A stretch of 64,000 bases of DNA from Apus apus. Its lineage: Eukaryota; Chordata; Aves; Apodiformes; Apodidae. Shown piece by piece: positions 13,305 through 22,946 of this stretch (position 1 is the first letter of the stretch; every line of letters begins with the position of its first letter). Below the pieces are notes generated by a model. The model was not told the origin of the DNA. It saw only the letters and a list, made by a program, of their open reading frames with translations, and ran no database searches. The stretch spans positions 1,550,001 through 1,614,000 of the forward strand of contig NC_067294.1 of assembly GCF_020740795.1 (NCBI RefSeq), given 5' to 3'. A program made the translations under genes and the position numbers.

Positions 13305-13680
13305 CCGAGCCCCGGACAACCCATCTGGAGAAACGCGTTTGCCTGCAGCGGGAGCACTGGAAACGGGGCTGGGGGCGAGCGGGGGGAGCTCTGCCCCCCG
13401 CCCCCTCCGTCGCACCAGCGGGGACCTCGGCAGCCCAGCTGGGGTCCTGCAGAAGGTGCCGAGAGCCTGAGCAGGGAGCACGTTACCCGCACCTCGTCCC
13501 TCCCGCCGGCACAACCCTCCCGCTGACAGCCCGTCCCGGGAAGGCGGCTGGACCGGCGGCTGGAGGCCGGGAGCGGGGCCGGGCCCCCGCTGCCCCAGGG
13601 CTGGGACACGCCTGACTCAGCGCGGGCGGCTCGGGTCTCAACCGCCTCCTCTGGGCTGCGTTCCTGGTCAGCCAAGGCTT
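13305..13680. promoter_or_regulatory. CpG island (orphan, left)
   Basis: GC content and CpG density rise sharply compared with the flanks, with many CG dinucleotides such as GAGCGGGG, GGCGGCTGGACCGG and CGCGGGCGGC. A small duplicated pyrimidine unit (CCCTCTCCTTCCAACCTCA and a near copy, about 13247-13287) lies at the left edge. CpG islands usually mark promoters. No protein-coding first exon is recognised on either strand. It lies 1.6 kb from a second island and may be part of the same regulatory domain. Confidence 0.6.
13613..13621 (+). promoter_or_regulatory. AP-1 / antioxidant-response-like motif TGACTCAGC
   Basis: TGACTCAGC is a perfect AP-1 site (TGACTCA) and also fits the core TGACNNNGC bound by NRF2-small MAF dimers. 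It sits inside the left CpG island, where such motifs are often functional. Motif match only; no evidence of occupancy. Confidence 0.35.
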
Positions 13681-15254
13681 GGTCAGAGCAGTGCCAAAAG
13701 CAGCTCTTGGGCCCTGGAGGTTTTAAGGCACTAGCAGCAGGTAAACACCAGCCCCCTGCCTACCCCAGGGCTGGGGGGTAGGATGCTGCTTCTTCTGCTC
13801 AGGGCTGGGGGGACCCCTGCAAACCCACCCCATCCCTGCCCACACCGTGCTGTGTCCCTGCTCCATGGAGCCAAGCTCCACACAACCTTAAAGCTACCTG
13901 GCTTTCTCTTCCTCATCCTGCAGACACACTCCCTGCAGCACAAAGAGGACCTGCCTTGGGAGAACTGCTCTGAACTCCTGCTCCTCCTCGGGCTGCACGG
14001 AGAGACCAGGAGGGATCCCAGGGAATGAGCTGGCAGCAGGGCACTGATTTGGAGATGGCCCAGGAATCACCCTTGCTCCAGCCTGGCACCCCTGCCCAGC
14101 CACCCCGAGGCTCCCAGCTGGGATGGACCTCAATCTGAGCACGAAATCAAGTTTTGAATAAAATTTCTGCTTTGAAGGCTTTTCTCAGTAAGACAGTCAG
14201 ATTCTTACATCCCAAATGCACACCTTGATGCAAAAAGTGGAAAGGGAGCCACTGGGTTTTCGTGTCTCTGCGCAAGCGTGGGGCAGTGTCTGCTTCGTAC
14301 AGCAAGTTAATCATAAAGGCTGTTGTCTGTGGCTTGTTTGCAAAATGGAAACCAAAAGATAAGGGCCCTGGCACCCGGGTGCTTTTAACATGGGCTGAGC
14401 AGAGACTAAAGCCAACAGCCACAGTCTTGTGCCTGGCACCACCCCCCCCAGAATCCCCTGCCCACCCCTCACCTCCAGCCCCACATCCTGAGTATGATTT
14501 TAACAGCTCTGAGAATAATCTTGTTGTTATAAGCACAGTAAGGGTAGGAAGGACAGCAAGGCTGGGCTGAGTCCCAGGGGAATGCAGAAGGATGTTTGGA
14601 AGAAGAAAGCTGGAGCTGGGGATTGAGTTACCGACTGCTGTTCCCTGGTCCCAGTACAGAGCCCTCAGCTCCCCAGTACCATAAACTGGTGCTGGTTTTC
14701 AAGACCCAGTAAGCTGAACAACAGCCTGCCGGCCAAATTCATCCAATATTTAGTCCTGCCAGAACTTACACAGCTCTGTATAGAGATGTATAGCAGTGAT
14801 GAATTTGTATCTTTAGGTACAGAATCATAGCAGGCTCGAGTGCTCTGTGAATAATGTCTCAGTGGAGAAACAACATGACCATGGTCACAAACTCAGACTC
14901 TGAACCCTCTCCAACTTGCATCGTTACAAGACACTGGGGCAACACCAGTGCATCCCAGCTGTCCCCTGCCTCCTTCCCTGCGGCAGAGGGAGAAACTGAG
15001 CAGCCCGAGCGATGGGCAGCAGCGAGCAGCTCATCAGCAGCCTGTGGAAGCCTGGTATCTCTGGGAACACACACGCACAGAAGAAAACTCCTGGAGTTTT
15101 ACGCTGAGGGTCAGACTTTCACAGGTGCCAGGAGCTCCCAGCAGCCTCAAAATCAGGCCCTTGAGCTGCAGGGAGCCTGTGGGACCCCCGGGAGCAGCAG
15201 GACGGAGGCAGCGGGGCAGGGGAATGGAGGAGGCATTATCACTGCCTTATCAGC
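13681..15254. other. spacer between two CpG islands
   Basis: Moderately GC-rich unique sequence between the two islands. I see no recognisable exon, RNA gene or clear repeat copy. Confidence 0.4.
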
Positions 15255-15810
15255 CAAACGGGCGGTTATTTCACCCAAACTCGCCCCTGCCCAGCTGCGG
15301 AGCGCCCTGAGCAGCCGAGCAGGGATGGGGAGGCAGCAGCTCCCCCCTGCCCCCGGCATCCCTATGGATACCTCTAGCTCCACACGCGCTGCCCCGCTCG
15401 CCGGCCGCTCGCAGCCCCTTCCCGGGGCGCCCGGACCCTCCGCTCCCCGCCCGGCACCCCCGGGGCCCTTTCCCCCCGGACACCCCGTTCTGCCGAGCCC
15501 GGGGGGGATGCGCTGCTTACCTCCTGCTGCCGCGGGGCCGGGGATGCTCTGCGGGGGGACGCTGATGCTGCGGGGGGGTCTCGGGGCCGGGGCGCGGGGC
15601 CTGCCGCCCCCAGCCCAGCCCAGCCCGCCGCGGCCCCGCTCCGCAGTGACTCCGAGCTGCGCTTTCGCTTTCCCTTTCCCTGCGGAGAAGGGGCGGCCCC
15701 GGCTGCCGGCCGCCCTCCGGGGAAGGGGCTGGGGCAGCCCGGGGGCATCCCGACCCGGAGCTACCTCGGGTGGGCGGACAATAAGCGGCTCCTCGCTCAC
15801 CTGTGCGTGT
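15255..15810. promoter_or_regulatory. CpG island (orphan, right), candidate minus-strand promoter
   Basis: A very CpG-dense segment of about 550 bases in an otherwise ordinary intergenic region. On the minus strand it has two strong splice-donor matches: CAG|GTGAGC (last exon base 15801) and GAG|GTAAGC (last exon base 15521). No comparable donor is seen on the plus strand. A triple IRF motif lies between the two donors, about 140 bases upstream of the second. This layout fits a spliced transcript running leftwards, the same direction as SLC22A5. In mammals IRF1-AS1 (C5orf56) occupies the SLC22A5-IRF1 interval in this orientation. The open frames across the island (404 codons plus, 215 codons minus) look like CpG-island artefacts. 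The GC skew on the plus strand at 15552-15600 also gives G-quadruplex potential. Confidence 0.55.
15661..15680 (-). promoter_or_regulatory. triple IRF / ISRE-like element
   Basis: Read on the minus strand, this 20-mer contains GAAAGGGAAAGCGAAA: three GAAA half-sites at exact 6-base spacing, giving two overlapping perfect GAAANNGAAA sites. GAAANNGAAA is the established consensus for IRF-family binding and the core of the interferon-stimulated response element. It lies in the middle of a CpG island, where a promoter-proximal element would be expected. Confidence 0.5.
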
Positions 15811-15919
15811 TTCTACACCAGCTGCGGAGCCTCCCGGGGTTTGCAGTGGAGGTACCTTGGCTCCTCGCTAAGAAACCCTAAGCCCTGTGGATGGGACAGA
15901 ACTGGCCCTGCCTCTGTTG

Positions 15920-16121
15920 CAAGGGTGGGGAGAGCCTGGCCCGGGTTGCCCAGGGAAGCTGTGGCTGCCCCATCCCTGGCAGTGTTGAAGGGCAGGTTGG
16001 ATGGGGCTTGGAGCAGCCTGGGCTGGTGGGAGGTGTCCCTGCCCATGCAGGGGCTGGGGACTGGATGATCTTGAAGGTCCCTTCCAACCCAAACCTGCTT
16101 GTGATTCTCTGATTCTGTGAT
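15920..16121 (+). repeat. CR1 LINE 3' end
   Basis: About 200 bases of CR1 in sense orientation. Recognisable blocks include GTTGCCCAGGGAAGCTGTGG, GGGCAGGTTGGATGGGG, GGAGGTGTCCCTGCCCATG and TCCCTTCCAACCCAAACC, ending in GATTCTCTGATTCTGTGA. It is 5'-truncated, as most CR1 copies are, and abuts the CpG island. Confidence 0.93.
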
Positions 16122-16765
16122 TTACCATTTGTGACTTGAAGTAGAGGCACTTGGGATGTTAGGGAGCAACTTCCTCCAAGGGAAAGCAGCCTCCTAACAG
16201 AGGGGAGTTCCCTCTGACTAATCCCTCTGCAATCAGAAGCAGTTGTATGAGCTCAGAAAAATCTGCCAGAACCATAACATTTCTGATTGCTAAGGACAAT
16301 TAAGGACTAAATCAAAAGGAAATTACCTTGGTTCACCCCAGGGTCATAGAACTCTCTAGAGAGTCACAATTAAGTTGCTTCCAGAAGTCCCACTTCCAGC
16401 AGGGAACCAAGAGAGGAAGAGGTTCCCATCACATCCATGGTCGAGGGCAGAAGAGCTGGGGCTCTCATGAGCAAAGAGCAGCAACAACCAACCTCCTCAG
16501 GTGCTCTGCTGCAGCTCTGCACAGCTGCACAGTCCAGCTGGGAACCTGCTGCTACAGGAACACTCACTTCATGACTGCAGGCTTTGAAGCTATTTTCTTC
16601 AGGAATCTAATCAGTTACCTGGTGTTCTTGAGTATTTCTTGCTTATCATTCTTATTATTTACCTTTCCTCGAGGTAAAGCTAAGACAGCAGCAAGCTGCA
16701 GGTGTACTTGTGGCTTTCTAGAAGGCAAAGAAGCAAGAAGTGGAGGTAAGGTCTGCTAGCAGAGC

Positions 16766-17093
16766 CCTTCCAGTACCTGAAGGGGCTACTGAGAAGCTGG
16801 GAAGGGACTTTTTATAAGGGTATGGAGCAAAAGGACAAGTAATGGCTTTAAACTGAAAGAGGGGAGATTTAGGGTAGATGTTAGGAAGAAATTCTTCACT
16901 GTGAGGGTGGTGAGACACTGGCCCAGGTTGCCCAGGGAAGCTGTGGCTGCCCCATCCCTGGCAGTGTTGAAGGGCAGGTGGGATGGGGCTTGGAGCAGCC
17001 TGGGCTGCTGGGAGGTGTCCCTGCCCATGCAGGGGGTGGGACTGGATGGTCTTTAAGGTCCCTGCCAACCCAAACCAGTGTGGGATTCTCTGA
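16766..17093 (+). repeat. CR1 LINE 3' end
   Basis: A 5'-truncated CR1 of about 330 bases in sense orientation. It is similar to the copy 850 bases to the left but extends further 5' (AGATTTAGGGTAGATGTTAG, GAAGAAATTCTTCACTGTGA). It ends in GGGATTCTCTGAT. Confidence 0.93.
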
Positions 17094-17646
17094 TAAGAGG
17101 TCAAAGTGAGGCAGAGAAGCTGCCTCCCTACAGCTATGGACAATCATCCTCAGAAACTGTCCTGGCTCAGCACAGCACACAGGCTCTGGTTTGGGTTTTT
17201 CCCTTCTCAGAAGCTCGTTTCCACTTAGGGATTTGCAGAATGCTGCTCACAGGCCCCCTGCAGAGGAGTGACTCCAAATCTAAGAAACACCCCAGTGCAC
17301 AGGCTGCTAGAAGGCACTGAGGCTTCTACATTCTTAGAAGGGTTTGTTCTGTTGTTTTTAGTCAAGAGAGGGGAATACCGAGGGGAGGGCTGGGCCTTGG
17401 AGCCCGGGCAGAACATCCTGATTGCACAAGGGCTGCTGGCAGCACCCAGAGATCACAGGACTGTTGCTGTTTGGACATAGTCACTCCTTACACAAAGAAT
17501 CCAGCATCCAAACAGTTCAAGAGATAGCAGGCTGGCTGTTACAACAATGAAACCTCACACTAACAGTGCTTCAAAGAGATTTGAGGCTACGTTTCTAAAA
17601 GCTGTCACAACCAGGTTAAAGAAAAGAAGATGGAGCTGGGTTAATG

Positions 17647-17765
17647 TCATAGAATGGTTCAGGTTGGAAGGGACCTCAGAGATCTCAGGTTCCAACCTCC
17701 CTGCTATAAGCAGGGACATGTCCCACTAGATGAGGCTGCACAAGCCTCATCCAACCTGCCCTTGT
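17647..17765 (-). repeat. CR1 LINE fragment, different subfamily
   Basis: It begins TCATAGAATGGTTCAGGTTG and GAAGGGACCTCAGAGATC, the reverse complement of a CR1 3' terminus. The internal text (CTGCACAAGCCTCATCCAAC) differs from the other copies and points to another CR1 subfamily. Confidence 0.8.
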
Positions 17766-18929
17766 GCTTTATAAAGTTTCAGACCCTGACCTAAGAGCTG
17801 TTCCTGGCTGCCAAAAGATCTCCTGGTGACACCTGGTGCACAGCTCAGTTTCTGTAGCTCTACAAGACTTAATTTTATCCTTGACAGAATTGAAGGGAAA
17901 AACAGGGAACCAGGGAGTTAATTTAGTTCATCATTTAGATCGATGGATGCAAAGAGAGGAAAGTGAATATAATTAATAAACTCCTCAAAAAATGTGCAGT
18001 CCTGCTTTACCCAAGTTATGGATCTGGGCTTCTCCAACCAGACTATGGCAAATGTTCCCTCTGCTACCTTCCAGCCTGGGGGGCCTTTCAGACAGGGATG
18101 GGCTTCTTGAAAGCTGCTGGATAAGGGGTTCTTCTCCCCTTCTGCTGGCCTTATCTCCACCTCTCCCTAGAGGAGTAAAATTAGCAATTCAGGGTTTATT
18201 TGTAGGCACTCAGTCAAGTATTTTGTTCTGTAAACATCTTAAGTAAATTCCTGCTGCCCCATTATCTCATCTTCAGACTTCCTTACTGTTTTACTGTATT
18301 TACTTAAAAGGAAGTAAGAAAATGTATTAGAAGAACAGAAGTGGCCCAGGTTTTAAAAATAGTTTGGTCCAAATCAGAGGAACTATTTTTTCACAAAATG
18401 AGCAGACTTAAAGATAAACCAGCCCTGCGTGTCTCATGTGCAGGATGAGCCATATTCTAATTACTGAGCAAGAAAGACCAGGCAATGGTCCCGAAATTGT
18501 TTCTTAAACCTCTTAGTACATCAGCCTCAGCTGACCTTGCCAGTGGTACTTCTGCTTATCTACAGACACACAGCTCAATGCAGCACATGTGGGAAAACCC
18601 CAGAGACTGAAGCCAGTGCTGATGTTTGCACAGCTTCTTGTCTCGGGCCATGTGAAGGCTCCCACATGGTCCTGCTACAAACATTTAAGTAGCACCTTAA
18701 AGAAACTCCTTGCAATTTTCCAGTAACCTGCCATTTCTAAAGAAATGTTGAATTCCAGGTGCTCTGTGTTGCTGACACTTGGAAAACAATCCACAAGCAC
18801 AGGACCTACAAGGCAACTTTGAACAGGATCATTCTGCTCAAAAGCAGCCAACAAGGCCAGAGAAACTGAAGTGGCCCTTGTTAAACAAAACACCTTGAAA
18901 CATGCAGATCTGAAAAATAACTGAGAACA
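17766..18929. other. intergenic, nothing recognised
   Basis: AT-richer unique sequence without a recognisable exon, RNA gene or repeat. Confidence 0.4.
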
Positions 18930-18953
18930 CTTCAAGATAATTCCAGACATTAT

Positions 18954-18959
18954 TTTATT
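18954..18959 (-). terminator. SLC22A5: candidate polyadenylation signal AATAAA
   Basis: AATAAA on the minus strand, followed by GT/T-rich text (GTGTTCTCAG, then GTGTTTTGTTT), as expected for a downstream cleavage-factor element. It competes with the AATAAA at 19226-19231. Confidence 0.3.
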
Positions 18960-20650
18960 CTGAGGTTTACAAATAACAAGCATTTTTCTATTAAAAAAAC
19001 AGGGTAAGAATTAATTCAGTTACAGTTAGGAATATTTACAGTCTTAGAAGAAATTTCTGCATCTTTCTTATATACAAGGCTGTGGCCATTCCTAGTTTGC
19101 AGCACCCCCAAAGGCATTTGTAAGTAAGGCATTAGGTTGCCTGAGCTGGTTCTATGCTTGAAAAAAATCCCAACATTTACAACTGTCAGGATTAAGGTTC
19201 TATTCTACAAATACTGAACTAGGTATTTATTCTTAGAGACAGTCCCCTCCATTTCCTCACATTTTTTCTGTGCTCACATGCCATAGGCCCCTGGAGAGCA
19301 TTAAAAAGAAGAGCCCCTCTGGGTGCTCAAATTAACCTCAACCTCCATGAGATCAGTGATACAGCACTAGCATCATCAGATCTCCAAATAAAAGTGCCCT
19401 GAAAGAACAGCATTTTTACCATGCACTGAAGGGCACAGTGGAAGTGTCTGGCAGTGCCTCAGGCAGCACGCTGAAGGCAGTTTTGTGTAGAACTAGGAAG
19501 GGGCTATGCAATTAAAAGAGCCTGATGAAGCATTTAAAACCCAGTCCTTGGCTTGACTTACTGTAGCCCAGTTCCCTGGGCAATGCTCCACCTCCCTGTG
19601 CTTTCCTCTTCCAAACAGCAGCTTGGAAACGGAGGGGGAAGAGATGTTCACACCTCTTAAGGAAAATGGTGCCAGAAGTCAGCTAGAGTTTCCCACTTTT
19701 GAAAGATGAAACACTAAATGATGCTCATGTCAGCATTACATTCACTGAGTCACAAAGAGAATCTAACAGATACAGACTGTGGAGCATGAACATCACAAGA
19801 AATTATGGTAATTTTGAGTTAGTGGCATTTCCACTTGCCAGCAAAGAAACTGAAGTCACAGGATTATGGGACATGCCCAAGGTGATGAGAGAAGAGCTCA
19901 GAGCTGGAAAGGAATAGACCCTTGTTCCCAACTTGAGTCCATATGCTGCCTGCCTTGGGGAAGATACTGTAGTGTGCATTGCTCTCTAGCAGCAGAGGAC
20001 TTGGCCTATCCAGGTCATTTTGGATAACCTCTGTTGCTGCTGTAACACAGGTTACGGGCACCAAGCCCAGGCAGCATTTCCCAGGTTATCATCCTCCTCT
20101 GCAGTACAAAGAGCTCAGAGGTTTATCACAACTCCTCTTTCAAAGGCCAGTTCTGTCCCTTCCCCCTTGTGGCGTGTCACTCATTGCTGCTTTGAGGAGA
20201 AGAGGAACCAAAGCTTTGGCTTTCCCAGAGAGCAGCAGAACAGGTCCTCCCCTGTGAGGCAGCATGCTGGGTCGGGCTGGTGTTTAGGGGCATGCAAATA
20301 AATACTGGTACCATCCAACCATCAGCTCTTTACAGGAGGGACATTCTACATTTATGACTCATACTTTTTGTTCTTCAAAAGATAAGCATGGGAAAAAAAG
20401 TATGTTTTTGACACAAAGAGGTTGCCTTTGTGTTTTGTAGTCACAACCAGGATGTTCTCCAATTTGTCTGGATTAAAAAAACACCCACAAAACAACTTCA
20501 GTAAACATCAGAATATTTAAACATTCAAGAACAAAAGTCTCACTGTCAAGGCACACACCTGGATGGAACAGTGGATAAGAAACAACAGCTGCATCAGGCA
20601 TTAGGTAGAGTCTGCACTTTAGGGCAGGAACCTCCATCATGGCTGATGGA

Positions 20651-20664
20651 TCGGGCCGGCCCGA
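20651..20664. repeat. 14-bp perfect palindrome, GC-only core
   Basis: TCGGGCCGGCCCGA is its own reverse complement and stands out as a CpG-rich patch in AT-rich sequence. It lies in the probable 3' UTR of SLC22A5, where it could fold only as a very short self-pairing element. The function is unknown. Confidence 0.6.
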
Positions 20665-22858
20665 ATCCTGCACGTCAGGATATTTTCTGGAACAGTTTAC
20701 AGGAAGAGACTTATGGGACAGGGTTGTTTACATTGGCAAATTCATTATAGGGAAGTTGCAGCTAAATGTGTTTAGCCTTAGATTCCTGTGGTTACCAGAC
20801 AATCCTCCTACAGCACACAGAAAAGCAGCTGCTTTGAGATGTTTTAGTTCCTAGAAATACAGTTTACAAAGAACAATACCTGTACCAGGTTATAGAACAC
20901 CATCTGATGTTTGCAATGACTGTTTCAAAAGAGGTGGGAAGCCCGACAAATTGGGTCATGTCGTTTGGGCCACGGAGACTGGCTCTGACAAGCTCTCTCC
21001 TGACATGTAGTTGCTCATGTCAAGGCTGTTGCGTGATGTGCAGTGAGCCTTGCAAAGTCCAGCTTCTCAATTTTTGCACCAGCTTCAAATCACCCTTGAA
21101 ACCCTCCTGCCAAGGCCCTATCAACCTCTTAAACAGAAGTGACCCAGAACCTGCCCAAACACTGGGATTTCTTCCCTCAGAAGAACTGACCGTATGAGAA
21201 AACCCTTTCTTGGTATCCTTCTCTGACCCAGGAAGACTGGCCAGCTCACAAGGTGAGAAGCTGCAAGGAAAGCAGAGCAAACCCTAGAGCTCAAGAGGCT
21301 GGCAGGAAGAGTTTAAACAAAACCCACTATAGGCTGTACAGGTTTTTTTCTCCTTTCTTGTTTCCAGAGGGCAAACACCCAGAGGCATCAACCCAATGAC
21401 TGGACCTGGTTACCAAGGACAGAACAGGGGGGACTGGTTAGCAAGAGACTGGAATCAGCTGATGCCATTTATATATTTAGATACAGTAGGAAAATCCTGA
21501 ACTTTCACAACCAGCTGCCACAGCAGATTAAGGCCCCTAACAGCTTTGACTACAAAGGTTTAGGTTCTGTTTCTTAAGTTTCTACAAGACAGAACAAAAC
21601 ACAAACAAGTGCTACAAGAGAGAAATCTTTCCCCACTCACATCTTCTCAAAGCACGATCAGAAGAGCAGAAAGGAGACTGGGTGTGCATGTATATTGTAT
21701 ATATTGAAAGACACACAGGTAATGCCCAAGGTGCTTTTGCAACCCAAGGAACAATTTCTTGGCAGATGATTCTGATTTAAAAAAAAAAAAGCAATTTGAA
21801 AACAATTCACTGATTGTATGAGTTAAGTGAAGTAACAGACCTCACATGGCTGGCACTTGAAAATGGAGAACCAGGGGCCAGAAATATATTCTGAATTTTG
21901 TTCTCAGTACATTCCACCATGAGGTCAATGCAGTGGCAAAGATTAACACAAAAAATTTCTCTCCAAATACATTAATTGTGTGTGTGTGTGCATGTGTCTG
22001 AAAAGCACACAACAAAGACAGGAGAATTCTTTTCATCACCCAAATTGCACAGAAGACATTAACAACAATTTAGACAGAACACTTCCAAAAGGGAAGAACC
22101 CCAAACTACCACCACCTCCCTCTGCACACAGATGAAACCTTCTGCATCATTTAAAATAAATACAGCCTGGAAGCAGGCCAGACCCAGGGGCAGATGTAAA
22201 CAACTTCACCATAGAGTTGAAAACCACACTGGAATCAAGTGAATCGGGTGAGCAAAATTTCAGTGCTATAAGTATTTTGTGCAATACAATCTTCTCAATC
22301 TATCTTGAGTTTTAAAACACATTCAGGCAGAATCAATTCTTAGAATCTTTCTTTGCATCTTTCTGCATTTGGTAACAAATTCAGCATGTGCAAAGTCATT
22401 TGAGCAAGACCAGAGAGAAGCATGATCTCATAACCTTCACTCCAATAAATAAGTTTCCTGTCCAGGGACAGAAGTCAAGAAATCAAAACCAATTAGCAGC
22501 TTTTCCTGGCATTTTCTACTTCTTGATGTGCATTAGCTCTGGAGAAGGTTCCCTGCTAGCCCTCAAGGTCGTTTTCAAGTATCTTTCAGCTGAACTATAT
22601 GCTTAAAGTTACAAAGGATTGATCAGATACTGTTCCCTGGCACTATTGCATTCAAACAACTGTGGCTGAAAAAATCTGACTGAAGGCCATACAGTATTTA
22701 TGTTCATATAAAAAGAGAATGTACAGAACACAGTGCTTAAATTAATAAATAAGGTTAAAATTACAGGAAACAAAGTTGCTACTAGCCCCTTCTAGAATGA
22801 GTATTAGAAGAAAAGTCCATTGAGCTTTCAGTCCACCAGGAAACATACAGGAGCTCCA

Positions 22859-22946
22859 TCAGAAAGCTGTGCTTTTTAAAATCTCTGGGTTTTCTTCTTC
22901 TTCCTTGGAATCCCTGGTGCTACCAGATGTAGGCCTGTACTCAAAT
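22859..22946 (-). CDS. SLC22A5: SLC22A5 coding exon 10 (C-terminal tail and stop)
   Basis: An 88-nt terminal coding exon after a CCCCCTCCCCCAG acceptor. It completes Gly529 and encodes an acidic cytoplasmic tail ([17 protein letters not shown]) ending in TGA. The last five residues KSTAF are identical to mammalian OCTN2, where they bind PDZ proteins such as PDZK1. The tail is the most divergent part of the protein. Confidence 0.93.

Larger units (their letters stand above)
18930..22858 (-). other. SLC22A5: probable 3' UTR of SLC22A5
   Basis: Downstream of the SLC22A5 stop codon there is no canonical AATAAA until 19226-19231, and another at 18954-18959 (both minus strand). The interval is unique sequence without CR1 insertions, which suits a transcribed UTR. 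It would make a 3' UTR of 3.6 to 3.9 kb, longer than in mammals. Use of a variant signal such as CATAAA near 22697 or TATAAA near 21469 would make it shorter. The true end is unknown. Confidence 0.35.

Noticed and set aside
14854-16068. 404-codon plus-strand open frame
   Set aside because: It runs through a CpG island and into a CR1 repeat, is Pro/Gly/Ala-rich with no domain, and other frames are open on both strands. Composition artefact.
21977-21992. Short (TG)n run
   Set aside because: Only about eight units; ordinary simple repeat with no further interest.
1-22000. IRF1 expected on the left by synteny
   Set aside because: No frame shows the tryptophan-repeat DNA-binding domain of an IRF. 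IRF1 must lie beyond the left edge of the window.
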